64,000 nucleotides of DNA from Alphaproteobacteria bacterium (GCA_033344895.1 JAWPMN010000001.1:3170001-3234000), one strand, 5' to 3'. Numbered from the stretch's first letter, positions 47,318-57,526 are shown. The notes: generated by a model from the sequence alone, not told the origin. Numbers and translations: made by a program.

Positions 47318-49318
47318 TCAGGAACGGTATCGCACCAATATGGCATTTCCGTCACCTTCCAGATGTGGCGTCTGGGCCGGTCTTCCAAGTATCCCGGCGG
47401 CACGGCGTACCTTGTCCGAGACCCAGGCCGACAGTTCACCCAGGGTCAGGACGTCGTCGCCGTCCGCATTCGCTTCACCTTCGAGCCCGCGCATCAGGAA
47501 ATAGCTGAACAGACCGTGGCGTCGCTGAGGCAAGGTGCCCGCCGTCTGCCGCCCGCTTGCCGCCGACAGGACCGCAACCCCCGCCGGCACGGTCGGCGAG
47601 GGGACGGAGAAGACCGGGCGGGAGGCGACCAGCATGTCGTCGGCGCGCCCGGGGCCGGAAAAACAGGTGTCCAGAACGACGGTCGCGGACCGGGCATTCA
47701 GGGCGGCGAGTTCCTCGATCAGGTCACCGCGCTGTATCGCCAGAAACTGCAGCAGCTCGGCATCACCATCATAGGGAAGCAGGTAGGCACCGGTCGCATC
47801 GCCATCGGTCAGGCCATGTCCGGCGAAGAAGACGTAGACATCGGACTTTCCGGTCTCCACCAGACTGGGCAGCCAGAGCGAGAGCGCCTTGCGGATCGAC
47901 CCGAAGCCGGCCTCTTCGCCGACCAGCGTCTTGATCCGCGTCGGCGGGACGCCCAGCACATATTGGGCATAATCGGCAAACGCCTTGGCATCGCGGTCGG
48001 CATAGGTTGCATCCGGCAGGGATCGATAGGTCTCCGTTCCGATGATCAGGGCGACGGCGTCCGGATTGGTGCGGGTCGGCGTTCGGATCGGGTTCAGTGG
48101 AATCAGATCCACGGCCAGGGCGGCAAGGTCGTCGATCTCTTCCCGCTCTCTGCGAAGCGTCACCGTCTTCGACAGGGTGATACCGTCCTCGCCTTGGGCG
48201 GTGACGGTTACGACCCGTTCCCCATCGATCACATAGACTCCGTGACTGAAGCGGCCATCCTGCCCGACCGGGACGGCCTCCCCGTCGATCGTGACCGTGT
48301 CTCCGGCCCCCGATACCTGCCCCTGGACCTTGAGAAACGGCGTCTTACCCGTGACGGTCTCTGCCACGGTGAGTGAAAACTCGGGGGCCGGGGGGAGGGC
48401 GGCGACGTCCTGCGCCACGGCATCCAGCAGGTCGGGCGTCGCATTGCCGGTAACCGGCAGGCCCCTGGCGCTTTCATAGGCGCGCAGGGCCCGCCGTGTC
48501 GCAGGGCCCATGATGCCGTCGACGGGCCCGGGATCGTAGCCGAGCCGCCCGAGGTTCCTCTGCAGCGTCCGGATCTCCGCCACGGTCACGGGCGGCGGGC
48601 CGATTGCGGTCGGTTGTGCGATCGGGGAATCCGCCGGTGGCGGCGCGGCCTTCGACTGCGGCCGGGTCCAGGACGTGCCGCCGGGCCAGCCGGGATAGAG
48701 TGTCCCGTTCGAGGAACGGGCAACCATCCGGTCCAGGATGTCGACCTCATGCCGGGGGAGCCGCGCAGCCAGCTCTCGCCGGTTCGTCGCCGCATGGTCC
48801 GCACCGCCGATCCTGTCGGCGATGGCATAGTGGAAATAGGCGGCACGGCGATCGTTTTCGATCCCGCGTCCCTTTTCCAGAATGATTCCCAGATTGTTAT
48901 GGGCCGGGGCGAATCCGTTGCGCGCGGCCTTGCGGTAGAGTTCGCGCGCCCGGCTGATATCGCGTGGCACGCCCAGACCGTCATCATACATGACGGCCAG
49001 ATCGTAGATCGCTTCCGTCCGACCCTGTTCGGCGGCCCGTTCGTACCAGTAGACGGCTTCCTGATAACTCTGATGAACGCCCCAGCCGCGTTTGAACAGA
49101 TAGGCCAGACTGTTCTGGGCCTGGGCATTGCCCGCGACCGCGAGGCGCGACCAAATTCTGGCCGCGCGCACATAGTCGCCCGTCTGGAAGGCGTTGTAAC
49201 CCCGATCATAGGGTGTTTGCGCCGTCGACGATGGCGGATCTGCCGTCAGGCAAAGCACCGCGACCAGCAGGGCCGTAAGAACAGTCCGGATACTCGGTCC
49301 GGGGCCGGATAGCGTCAT
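47318..49318 (-). CDS. secreted Sel1-repeat / peptidoglycan-binding / caspase-like protein
   Basis: A 666-residue exported protein: signal peptide (LTALLVAVLCLTADPPSSTAQ), Sel1 repeats at ~35-165 (WSRLAVAGNAQAQNSLAYLFKRG; AAEQGRTEAIYDLAVMYDDG), a peptidoglycan-binding domain near 240-300 ('IRTLQRNLGRLGYDPGPVDG'), a beta domain, then a peptidase C14 caspase domain with H501 (FFAGHG) and C552 (DTCFSG). Probably a periplasmic orthocaspase. It lies inside an operon with CoA-ester genes. Confidence 0.88.
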   Translation of the reverse strand: MTLSGPGPSIRTVLTALLVAVLCLTADPPSSTAQTPYDRGYNAFQTGDYVRAARIWSRLAVAGNAQAQNSLAYLFKRGWGVHQSYQEAVYWYERAAEQGRTEAIYDLAVMYDDGLGVPRDISRARELYRKAARNGFAPAHNNLGIILEKGRGIENDRRAAYFHYAIADRIGGADHAATNRRELAARLPRHEVDILDRMVARSSNGTLYPGWPGGTSWTRPQSKAAPPPADSPIAQPTAIGPPPVTVAEIRTLQRNLGRLGYDPGPVDGIMGPATRRALRAYESARGLPVTGNATPDLLDAVAQDVAALPPAPEFSLTVAETVTGKTPFLKVQGQVSGAGDTVTIDGEAVPVGQDGRFSHGVYVIDGERVVTVTAQGEDGITLSKTVTLRREREEIDDLAALAVDLIPLNPIRTPTRTNPDAVALIIGTETYRSLPDATYADRDAKAFADYAQYVLGVPPTRIKTLVGEEAGFGSIRKALSLWLPSLVETGKSDVYVFFAGHGLTDGDATGAYLLPYDGDAELLQFLAIQRGDLIEELAALNARSATVVLDTCFSGPGRADDMLVASRPVFSVPSPTVPAGVAVLSAASGRQTAGTLPQRRHGLFSYFLMRGLEGEANADGDDVLTLGELSAWVSDKVRRAAGILGRPAQTPHLEGDGNAILVRYRS

Positions 49319-49433
49319 CGAAAATCTCCCACCGGTTCCGGGATGGCGCCGGAGGTGGTCCGGTTCGCCAAGACTAGCCAGTTCCGAATGGGTATGGAAG
49401 CGCCGGGCCGAATTTTCCCGATACCGGCGCGAC

Positions 49434-50327
49434 TTAGGCGGCCGCGTTCTGATCCGCCGCCAATTCTTCGATCCGTTCCGCCAGGGCCAGAATCCGCTTT
49501 GCATTCTCGACATGCAGGTTCTCGACCAGCTTCCCGTCCAGGACGACGACGCCCCGGCCTTCGGCCTGTGCGGCTTCGAACGCCGTTATGATTTCCCTGC
49601 TGCGCGCGACTTCCTGCTCGCTGGGGCCAAACACGTCATTGGCCATGCCGATCGTCTTGGGGTGGATCAACGTCTTGCCGTCAAAGCCCAGTTCCAGCCC
49701 CTGACGGCAGCTTTCCGCGAAACCGTCGTCATCGGCCAGGTCCAGATGGACACCGTCCAGTGCCGCCAGCCCATAGGCGCGGGCCACCAGGATGGTATGG
49801 TTGAGGCTGGTCATGAAGGGCAGGCGCGTCGGTGTATGCAGGCAATGCAGTTCCTTCGCCAGATCGGAGGTTCCCATGACGAAACCTGTAACGCGTGGGG
49901 AGGCCGCGGCGATTTCCTCCGCGTGGAGTACGCCCATCGGCGTTTCGATCATGCACCAGATCGCAAGATCCGACGGACCGCCCGCGGCGTCCAGAACGGC
50001 GATGGCCTTCCGGACGCTGTCCGCGCTTTCGACCTTGGGCAGCAATATGCCGTCAGCCCCCGCCACTGCCAGGGCGGACAGGTCGTCCCGGCCCCAGGGG
50101 GTCTCCAGTCCATTCACACGAACCAGGATTTCCCGTTTGCCGTACCCGCCTTCGCCGAGCGCGTCGGCAATGTTGGACCGCGCCTCCGCCTTTGCGTCCG
50201 GCGCCACGGCGTCTTCCAGATCCAGAATCAGCGCGTCTGCCGCCAGGCTGCGGCCTTTCTGCAGGGCGCGCGGGTTCGACCCGGGCATGTAGAGAACCGA
50301 ACGGCGGGGGCGGGCGTCAGCAACCAT
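49434..50327 (-). CDS. CitE-family (3S)-malyl-CoA thioesterase-like protein
   Basis: A 297-residue HpcH/HpaI aldolase/CitE-fold protein: 'RSVLYMPGSNPRALQK', 'DALILDLEDAVAPDAK', 'FVMGTSDLAKEL' and 'VVVLDGKLVENLHVENAKRIL' follow (3S)-malyl-CoA thioesterase (Mcl2). The ATG at 50327 with GAGG is used. Beside a mesaconyl-CoA hydratase-like gene this suggests malyl/methylmalyl-CoA metabolism. A lyase cannot be excluded. Confidence 0.78.
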   Translation of the reverse strand: MVADARPRRSVLYMPGSNPRALQKGRSLAADALILDLEDAVAPDAKAEARSNIADALGEGGYGKREILVRVNGLETPWGRDDLSALAVAGADGILLPKVESADSVRKAIAVLDAAGGPSDLAIWCMIETPMGVLHAEEIAAASPRVTGFVMGTSDLAKELHCLHTPTRLPFMTSLNHTILVARAYGLAALDGVHLDLADDDGFAESCRQGLELGFDGKTLIHPKTIGMANDVFGPSEQEVARSREIITAFEAAQAEGRGVVVLDGKLVENLHVENAKRILALAERIEELAADQNAAA

Positions 50328-50399
50328 CGTGAACCTCTTCAGCAACTCGAATTGAAAATAATTTCCATTGGGCGAAATATATTCCGCTTGTCGGAAATC

Positions 50400-51317
50400 T
50401 CAATTCTCTTTTTGCCGGTTTCTTGCCAGGTTCTCTCGCCAGGTAAGGATCAGCGCGCCCAGTACGATCAGCCCTGCACCCAGTGCGGTGATCGTGCCCG
50501 GTGCTTCGCCGAACAGCAGCCAGCCATAAAGCGTCGCGAAGATCAGCGTCGTGTAGAAGAACGGTGCCGCGACATTGGCTTCGGCAAGGGCTATGCCCTT
50601 CAGGAACATTGCCTGTGCGGAGATCATCATCACACCCAACAGGGCCAACATCGCCCATTGTTCCGCGGTCGGATGACGCCAGAAAAGGATGGCGGGTATC
50701 GTCGCGACGAGGGCGGCCATGCCGTTATTGATGGCCAGGATCTTCAGCGGCGGCTCGCGTCCGCTCAAGGCCTTGATGAAGATCAGTTCCGCGCCCATGA
50801 AGGCCGCGGCGCCGAGTGCGATCAGGGCGGCCGGCTGAAAGGTCTCGGTACCGGGGCGGGTCAGGACCAAAGCGCCGATGAAGGCGATTCCGGCGGCGCC
50901 CCACCGCCAGAGCCCGACCCATTCCTTCAGAAACAGGACGGCGAAAACCATGGCGAACAGGGGGCTCAGGAAGCTGATCGCCGTCGCATCCGTAAGCGGC
51001 ATCAACCCGGCAGCCGTGAACAGGCCGATGACCCCACCATATCCCGTCGCGACCCGTCCCGCGTGCAGGCCGTAGGCGGCATGCCGAAAGGAATGATGGC
51101 GGGCTAGCGCCAGTGGAACGACAACGGAAGCGCCGAAGAAGAAGCGCGCCCAACCGATCTGAAGCGGATGCAGGGCATCGTCGCCGGAAATCTGAGGTCC
51201 GAGCGACCGGGCAATCAGGGTGGTCCCGGCCAGCAGCATGCAACAGAGAACGACGTAGAACGCGCCGCGGATATTGTCCGGCTTCGGCGGCACGAATGTA
51301 GCTTCGGGTCGGGACAC
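50400..51317 (-). CDS. DMT-superfamily (EamA) transporter
   Basis: About 305 residues, with ten membrane helices in two EamA halves (from AFYVVLCCMLLAGTTLIARSL; 'NGMAALVATIPAILFW'; 'GTITALGAGLIVLGALILTW'). I choose a GTG at 51317 (AAGG upstream) as the start, since earlier codons add a non-membrane extension. Possibly exports amino acids or similar solutes. It is 72 bases upstream of the CitE gene. Confidence 0.82.
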   Translation of the reverse strand: MSRPEATFVPPKPDNIRGAFYVVLCCMLLAGTTLIARSLGPQISGDDALHPLQIGWARFFFGASVVVPLALARHHSFRHAAYGLHAGRVATGYGGVIGLFTAAGLMPLTDATAISFLSPLFAMVFAVLFLKEWVGLWRWGAAGIAFIGALVLTRPGTETFQPAALIALGAAAFMGAELIFIKALSGREPPLKILAINNGMAALVATIPAILFWRHPTAEQWAMLALLGVMMISAQAMFLKGIALAEANVAAPFFYTTLIFATLYGWLLFGEAPGTITALGAGLIVLGALILTWRENLARNRQKEN

Positions 51318-51486
51318 GTGCGGCCTTTCGGGAAGGATTTGTGCAGCAGGTGCAGCTTGTACTGTCGGACGCGGGATGACTAGAGTGCCGCCGTCCGTCC
51401 CTTGATAGTGCGCCTGGATCGCATCGATCAAGTGAAACGGATGCCGCGCCGACATTCGCCGGAAGACTCAGAAAGCGTTCCTGTTC

Positions 51487-52344
51487 ATGGCCATATTATC
51501 GATTCAGTCCCATGTCGCCTTCGGTCATGTCGGGAATGCCGCGGCTGCGTTTCCCCTGCAGCGAATGGGACGTACCGTGTGGGCGGTTCACACGGTCATG
51601 TTTTCGGCGCATGCGGGCTACGGTCCGCCGGCCGGTCCGATTTTCTCGCCGGAAACGATCCGCGAAGTCGTCGGTGGGCTGGAACGACTGGGACTTTTGT
51701 CCGAATGCCAGGCGGTGTTGAGCGGATATCTGGGGGATGCGGGTCTTGGAGAGGCGGTGCTGAATGCGGTCGCGCGGGTACGCCGCCACAATCCCGGTGC
51801 CTTGTTCTGCTGCGATCCTGTCATGGGCGACGAGGAGCCCGGCATCTATGTTCGGGACAACATCCCGGGGTTCATGCGCGACCGGGCCATTCCCTCGGCG
51901 GACATAGCCACCCCCAACGCCTTCGAGATGCAGCTGCTGACCGGCTGCAAGATCGTCACCCTCCAGGACGCACTGACAGCCTGTCATGCGCTGCGGGATA
52001 CGGGGCCGTCCACGGTGCTGCTGACATCCCTGGAACGCGACGGCACCCCGGAAGGCATGATCGAGATGCTGGCGGTCACCGATGCCGGCGCCTGGCGTGT
52101 GGCGACGCCCAAGCTGGATTTGAACCCATCCCCGAACGGGGCAGGCGACCTGACGGCCGCCCTGTTTCTTGCCAACCTGCTGGATGGCCTGTCCTGTGCC
52201 CAGGCACTGTCACGGACAGCGGCGTCGATCCATGCCGTGTTCGATGCAACGGAAAAGGCAGGAACCCGGGAACTGGCGATCCTGGATGCCCAGAACGCCT
52301 TTGTAGCCCCACCGGTGCTGTTCGAGGCCGTTTCGGTTTCCTGA
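51487..52344 (+). CDS. pdxY: pyridoxal kinase
   Basis: A 285-residue ribokinase-family enzyme: 'MAILSIQSHVAFGHVGNAAAAFPLQRMGRTVWAV', 'CDPVMGDEEPGIYV', 'TPNAFEMQLLTG' and 'NGAGDLTAALFLA' with the catalytic D in GAGD. It phosphorylates pyridoxal in vitamin B6 salvage. Confidence 0.93.
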   Translation: MAILSIQSHVAFGHVGNAAAAFPLQRMGRTVWAVHTVMFSAHAGYGPPAGPIFSPETIREVVGGLERLGLLSECQAVLSGYLGDAGLGEAVLNAVARVRRHNPGALFCCDPVMGDEEPGIYVRDNIPGFMRDRAIPSADIATPNAFEMQLLTGCKIVTLQDALTACHALRDTGPSTVLLTSLERDGTPEGMIEMLAVTDAGAWRVATPKLDLNPSPNGAGDLTAALFLANLLDGLSCAQALSRTAASIHAVFDATEKAGTRELAILDAQNAFVAPPVLFEAVSVS

Positions 52345-52508
52345 TCCGTCATACGGTTGTCGGGGGGCTGAATTCGGGTCGTGTGTCCCTGGCTTGCCCG
52401 GACCGATCATGGCCAACGCGGATTTCCGGTTCTGACATCGAAAATTTTCGTTTCGGCTTTGGCGGACCTGCTGGGAGACTGGCGGAAACCGGTACGGGAG
52501 CGTGCGCG

Positions 52509-54053
52509 ATGGCGAGAATTCGCGAGACTGCGGGGCGACGAGGACGACGGCGGGGCGGGATGGACGCCACTCCCTTGCGTAAGCCAGACTATGTTCATCT
52601 GCGCCACCCCTTTCAGCCGCAGACTGCCTTCAGCGAAGACGCTGTCGCCGCCATGCATGATACGGCCCTGCGTGTCCTGGAGGAACTGGGGATAAAGGTT
52701 CTTCTGCCGGAAGGCCGCGATGTCTTTCGCGCCGCCGGGGCGCGGGTCGACGACGAAACCCAGATGGTGTTCATCGGCCGTGATATCGTGGCGGACGCCC
52801 TGGCGGTCGCGCCTAGGTCTTTTCGGTTGCGGGCCGGCAATCCGGAACGTCAGCAGGTCTTTGAACTGGGGGCCATGCTGTTCATGGCCGGGGCGGGGTG
52901 TCCTCATGCTACCGACAGGCTGCGCGGACGCCGCCCCGGATCGCTGCGGGATTTCGAGGAAACCCTGATCCTGCAGCAGAGCTTCGACGTGATCCATGTC
53001 TTGGGCCCGTCGGTCGAGCCGCAGGATGTTCCCGTCGCGGTGCGGCACTATGCGATGACCCGGGCGCAGTTGGCCTTGTCGGACAAGCCGATGTTCATTT
53101 ATTCGCGCGGCACGCCCCAGGTCATGGATTGCTTCGAGATGATCCGACGTGCCCGCGGATTGGACCAGGCTGCCTTCGAAGACGGCGTCTGGGCGACGAC
53201 GATCATCAACAGCAATTCACCGCGCCAGTTGGATCGTCCCATGACACAGGGCATCATCGATTTCGCGCGGCATAATCAACTGTCCGTCATCACGCCGTTC
53301 TGTCTGGCCGGGGCGATGGCACCGATTACGGTGTCGGGCGCCTTGACCCTGCAGCATGCGGAGGCCCTGGCCGGGATTGCGCTGGCACAGCTCGTTCGAC
53401 CGGGCGCGCCGGTCGCCTATGGCGGCTTCTCATCCAATGTCGACATGAAGTCCGGATCGCCCGCATTCGGGACGCCAGAGCATATCAAGGCGGCGCTGGG
53501 TACGGGTCAGCTGGCGCGGCATATCGGGCTGCCCTGGCGCGGCGCGGCGGGATCGGCAGCCAATGTCTGCGATGCGCAGGCCGCCAACGAAACCATCATG
53601 AGCGCCTGGGGCGCCGTTCTTGCCAATGCGACCGTCACGGTCCACGCGGCGGGCTGGCTGGAGGGTGGATTGAGTTTCGGCTACGAGAAGTTCATCAACG
53701 ATGTCGAATCCCTTCAGACCTTTGCCGAGCTTTGCGTGCCGCCGGGTGGAGACCCCGCCGAAATCGGCTTTGACGCCATTGCCGATGTCCAGCCCGGCGG
53801 GCACTTCTTCGCAACTGCTCATACGATGGAGCGCTATCAAACCGCCTTCTATGCGCCGCTGGTGGCGGATCTGTCGAATTTCGGCAGTTGGAGCGAGGCT
53901 GGCGGCCTGACCGCGACGGAACGTGCGACCGATATCTGGCAAAGTGTCCTCGCCGGTTTTGAGGGGCCGCCCGGTTGCGCTGAGGCCGCGGACCGCGTCG
54001 ACGCCTTCATCGCGGCCCGCACGGCCCAGGGCGGGGCGCCGCCGGATTCCTGA
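52509..54053 (+). CDS. MttB-family methyltransferase (non-pyrrolysine)
   Basis: A 514-residue protein of the trimethylamine/glycine-betaine methyltransferase superfamily: 'RETAGRRGRRRGG' opening, 'ALRVLEELGIKVLLPEGRDVF', and 'GAMAPITVSGALTLQHAEALAGIALAQLV'. No in-frame amber codon interrupts it, so it is a non-Pyl member. ATG at 52509; the frame extends upstream but the pdxY gene occupies it. Substrate and corrinoid partner not seen. Confidence 0.83.
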   Translation: MARIRETAGRRGRRRGGMDATPLRKPDYVHLRHPFQPQTAFSEDAVAAMHDTALRVLEELGIKVLLPEGRDVFRAAGARVDDETQMVFIGRDIVADALAVAPRSFRLRAGNPERQQVFELGAMLFMAGAGCPHATDRLRGRRPGSLRDFEETLILQQSFDVIHVLGPSVEPQDVPVAVRHYAMTRAQLALSDKPMFIYSRGTPQVMDCFEMIRRARGLDQAAFEDGVWATTIINSNSPRQLDRPMTQGIIDFARHNQLSVITPFCLAGAMAPITVSGALTLQHAEALAGIALAQLVRPGAPVAYGGFSSNVDMKSGSPAFGTPEHIKAALGTGQLARHIGLPWRGAAGSAANVCDAQAANETIMSAWGAVLANATVTVHAAGWLEGGLSFGYEKFINDVESLQTFAELCVPPGGDPAEIGFDAIADVQPGGHFFATAHTMERYQTAFYAPLVADLSNFGSWSEAGGLTATERATDIWQSVLAGFEGPPGCAEAADRVDAFIAARTAQGGAPPDS

Positions 54054-54154
54054 AGGTCCCGTCACAGGTCTGGATCACCCGTCTGTCAGGTGTTTAGATC
54101 GTCGCGACCCTGCCAGGGGTCGTGCCAGCCTGTTGTAGCCGAGGGGGAGCCGCC

Positions 54155-55393
54155 GTGACCGTTTCACATGATATCGTCCTGAAAAACGCCAACATTCTCG
54201 ACACTGTCGAGGGGACCCTGAGCGGCGACCATTCCGTCCTGCTGCACGACGGACGTATTGCGGAGATCACGCAGGGCGACATTCGGCGCGATGGGGCGGA
54301 GGTCATCGATTTGCGGGGCCGAACGCTGATGCCCGGCCTGTGTGACGCGCATGTCCACGTCACGGCCTTTACCGCCGATTTTGCAAAACTGAAAGCGACC
54401 TCTCCCTTCTATGTTGCCGCGCGCGCCGCGGAGATTCTGCGCGGCATGGCCAGTCGCGGGTTTACGACTGTTCGGGATGCCGGCGGCGCCGATTGGGGCC
54501 TGGCCAAGGCTGTCGATGAGGGGCTGATCGATGGTCCGCGGGTGCTGTTCTGCGGCCATGCCCTGTCGCAGACGGGCGGTCACGGCGATTTGCGTGGACC
54601 GGGCGAGGAGGGCCTGGATCAGTGTTTCTGCTGTGCCGGACTGGGACATGTCTGCGATGGCGTGCCGGAAGTCCTGCGTGCGGCACGGGAGGAAATCCGT
54701 CGCGGCGCAACGCATTTGAAGATCATGGCCTCGGGGGGCGTGTCGTCGCCGACGGACAGGATCACCTCCACACAGTTCTCGGAATCCGAACTGCGGGCCA
54801 TTGTCGGTGAAGCAGAGGCCGCGCTGATTCCGGTCATGGCGCATGCCTATACCGCGCGTGCCATCAACCGCGCGGTGCGGGCCGGCGTCACCTCCATCGA
54901 GCACGGCAACCTGCTGGATGACGAATCCGTCAGGCTACTGAACGCCCATGGGGCTACGCTGGTTCCGACCCTGATCATCTATCGCTCGCTGGTGGAGGAA
55001 GGAGAGGCCGCCGGGCTGGCCGCGGAACTGGTTCAGAAAACCTGGGACGTGCTCGATGCCGGACTGACGGCCTTGGAAAAGGCCTATCGCGGCGGTGTCC
55101 ATATCGCCTACGGTTCGGATCTTCTCGGGCAGATGCACCGACGCCAGTCCGAGGAATTCGCCATTCGCAGCGAGGTGGTGAAGCCCGCGGACCTCGTCCG
55201 TCAGGCAACCCTGAATGCCGGTCAGCTGTTCGGCATGGCGGACCGGATTGGTCAGGTAAGACAGGGATACGATGCCGATCTGATCGTCGTGGACGGCGAC
55301 CCGACCAGTGATATCACCTGCCTGGCCCAGCCGGAGAGCCATATCGCGTCCGTCTTCAAGGGGGGAAGGCTGCTCCACAGCCGGGACCTCTAA
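54155..55393 (+). CDS. amidohydrolase family protein
   Basis: A 412-residue metal-dependent hydrolase: 'LKNANILDTVEG', metal motif LCDAHVHVTAF, MAHAYTARAIN, IEHGNLLDDES, and 'AYGSDLLGQMHRRQSEEF'. GTG at 54155 with GAGGGGGAG is used. It resembles prolidase/imidazolonepropionase-like amidohydrolases. Substrate unknown; MttB-like neighbour suggests a methylated compound. Confidence 0.85.
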   Translation: MTVSHDIVLKNANILDTVEGTLSGDHSVLLHDGRIAEITQGDIRRDGAEVIDLRGRTLMPGLCDAHVHVTAFTADFAKLKATSPFYVAARAAEILRGMASRGFTTVRDAGGADWGLAKAVDEGLIDGPRVLFCGHALSQTGGHGDLRGPGEEGLDQCFCCAGLGHVCDGVPEVLRAAREEIRRGATHLKIMASGGVSSPTDRITSTQFSESELRAIVGEAEAALIPVMAHAYTARAINRAVRAGVTSIEHGNLLDDESVRLLNAHGATLVPTLIIYRSLVEEGEAAGLAAELVQKTWDVLDAGLTALEKAYRGGVHIAYGSDLLGQMHRRQSEEFAIRSEVVKPADLVRQATLNAGQLFGMADRIGQVRQGYDADLIVVDGDPTSDITCLAQPESHIASVFKGGRLLHSRDL

Positions 55394-55448
55394 GTCGCCG
55401 GAAATTTTGGGGATACTCGCACTGTGCGAACTGGGCTATTAAGGCCGG

Positions 55449-55955
55449 ATGATTTTCAACGAGATTCCGGCCTCGCCGCTTTGGGTCGAGTCCGAAGAAG
55501 ATCGAGTTTATCTGCGGGAAAACGGATTTCCGGCCGCGCATCTTGCGGATGCTCTGACGTATTGGGTCGATGTCCGCGAATGTGGAAATCTTCTGCCCGA
55601 CATTTCGGCGATCGATCCATTGAGAATCCCGGTTTCCGCGCTGCCCTGGACCGACCTGATCGATGTCGAACGCGATCCTTTGCGGTTCCAGATACGGCTC
55701 TGGGGGACCGCCGTCATCAATGCGGTTGGCCACGATCTGAAAGGAACCTATCTGGATGAGGCCGACATGGTGGACGGCATTCGGCGCCTGACCGCCGTCA
55801 CGGAATATCGCATACCGTACTTCGCCAGAATTCCATTGACCTGGCATGTCGAGGAATATCGCCACCGGTCCCATTATTGCAGTCTGGGACTGCCGTTTCG
55901 CGATGAAACCGGCGCCGTAAGTCGCATTCTCTGCTTTCTCGATTTCGAAACCTGA
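55449..55955 (+). CDS. PAS domain protein (PAS_5-like)
   Basis: A 168-residue protein resembling alphaproteobacterial PAS_5 proteins: 'LADALTYWVDVRECGNLLPDISAIDPLRIP' and 'DPLRFQIRLWGTAVINAVGHDLKGTYLDE'. No output domain. Ligand and partner unknown. Confidence 0.72.
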   Translation: MIFNEIPASPLWVESEEDRVYLRENGFPAAHLADALTYWVDVRECGNLLPDISAIDPLRIPVSALPWTDLIDVERDPLRFQIRLWGTAVINAVGHDLKGTYLDEADMVDGIRRLTAVTEYRIPYFARIPLTWHVEEYRHRSHYCSLGLPFRDETGAVSRILCFLDFET

Positions 55956-56092
55956 CCATGGTTCGCCTTTTGGCGGGCGGACAAAATTTGTCACGACACA
56001 ACCGATAGGTTTGTTAGTTTACTACCCACCTGCCGGCGATAAGCCGAAAGGGCGGCCGGCGCCAAAACATAATAACGATTTGGAGGTGGAGT

Positions 56093-57526
56093 ATGTCTTT
56101 CATCGAAGGGCTCTTCGGGGCCATCGGCGATTTCACCTGGGGTTGGTCGCTTATTCCCATCCTGGTCGTCTTTGGTATTTTCATTACCTGTCTGACCGGC
56201 TTCGTTCAGTTCCGGTTCTTCGGCCGCATGTTCCGCGTGTTGTCGTCAAAGAATCAGAGCGGTGATCCGAATGCCATCTCCGCCCGTCAGGCGCTGCTGG
56301 TGTCGGTCGGCGGGCGCGTCGGCGGCGGCAATATCGCCGGCGTAGCCGTAGCCATCACATTGGGCGGGCCGGGCGCGGTCTTCTGGATGTGGGTGATCGC
56401 GCTGGTCGGCATGGCGACAAGCCTCGTCGAATGCTCCCTCGCGCAGTTGTACAAGCGGCGCGAGGCGGACGGCATGTTTCGGGGCGGCCCGGCACGGTCC
56501 ATTATCCACGGGCTCGGCGCCAACTATCGATGGCTGGCGATGCTCTACGCGATCTGCCTGATCGCCGCCTTTGCCATCGGGTTCAACGCCTTCCAGGGCA
56601 ACACCGTCGCCGGCGCGGCGGAGGAAAGCCTCGGAATCGACCGCTACTGGACCGGCGGCCTGCTGACGATCATCGCCGGTTTCGTCGTCTTCGGCGGTAT
56701 TCGGCGCATTGCCAAGGTGGCCGATATCGTCATTCCGATCATGGCGCTTGCCTATATCGCCATGGCGCTGTTGATCATCGTGATCAATATCGGCGATCTG
56801 CCGGGCGTCATCTGGTCGATCGTGGCCAATGCACTGGGCTTCGAAGAGGCGGTCAGCGGTGGGGTCGGCGCGGCGATCGCGCAGGGTCTGCGGCGCGGCC
56901 TGTTCTCCAATGAAGCAGGTCTCGGCTCCGCCCCGAACGTGGCGGCGACGGCAGATGTCCGTCACCCGGTGAGCCAGGGAATTACGCAGTCCTTCTCGGT
57001 CTTCATCGACACGATTCTGATCTGCTCCTGCACGGCCTTCGTCATCCTGCTGGGCGAGGTCTATGCGCCGGGTGAGGAGGCGATCGACGGCATCGTGCTG
57101 ACCCAGCAGTCGCTGGTCTATCACCTGGGTGAGTGGACGCAGTACTTCCTGACCTTCATCATCCTGCTCTTCGCCTTCAGTTCGATCATCTACAACTACT
57201 ATCTGGGGGAAAACGCCCTCACCACGATCACGGAACATCCGATGGCGCTGAACGTGCTGCGTGTCGTGATCATGGGGATTGTCTTCCTGGGTGCGGTTGC
57301 CCCCGGCGCGACGGCGGTCTTCTTCTTCTCTGATCCAATGATGGGCATTCTGGCGCTGGTCAACCTGATCGCCATCATGATGCTGCTGCCGACCTGCCTG
57401 CGCCTGCTGCAGGATTTCCAGAAGCAGTTGCGCAATGGTGTGGCGAGGCCGGTACTCAATCCGGACGACTTCCCGGATCTGGACATCGACCGAACGGCCT
57501 GGACCGGGGAGGTGCCCAAGAACTAG
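56093..57526 (+). CDS. alanine/glycine:cation symporter family protein
   Basis: A 477-residue AGCS (sodium:alanine) transporter: 'VGGRVGGGNIAGVAVAITLGGPGAVFWMW', 'GLRRGLFSNEAGLGSAPNVAA' and 'FSSIIYNYYLGENAL' are typical, with about ten membrane helices. RBS TTGGAGGTGGAGT. A terminator follows. Confidence 0.92.
   Translation: MSFIEGLFGAIGDFTWGWSLIPILVVFGIFITCLTGFVQFRFFGRMFRVLSSKNQSGDPNAISARQALLVSVGGRVGGGNIAGVAVAITLGGPGAVFWMWVIALVGMATSLVECSLAQLYKRREADGMFRGGPARSIIHGLGANYRWLAMLYAICLIAAFAIGFNAFQGNTVAGAAEESLGIDRYWTGGLLTIIAGFVVFGGIRRIAKVADIVIPIMALAYIAMALLIIVINIGDLPGVIWSIVANALGFEEAVSGGVGAAIAQGLRRGLFSNEAGLGSAPNVAATADVRHPVSQGITQSFSVFIDTILICSCTAFVILLGEVYAPGEEAIDGIVLTQQSLVYHLGEWTQYFLTFIILLFAFSSIIYNYYLGENALTTITEHPMALNVLRVVIMGIVFLGAVAPGATAVFFFSDPMMGILALVNLIAIMMLLPTCLRLLQDFQKQLRNGVARPVLNPDDFPDLDIDRTAWTGEVPKN

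Noticed and set aside
51402-54053. 883-codon frame covering pdxY and the MttB-like gene
   Set aside because: Its first 369 codons are out of frame with PdxY and show no domain; the MttB-like protein starts at 52509.
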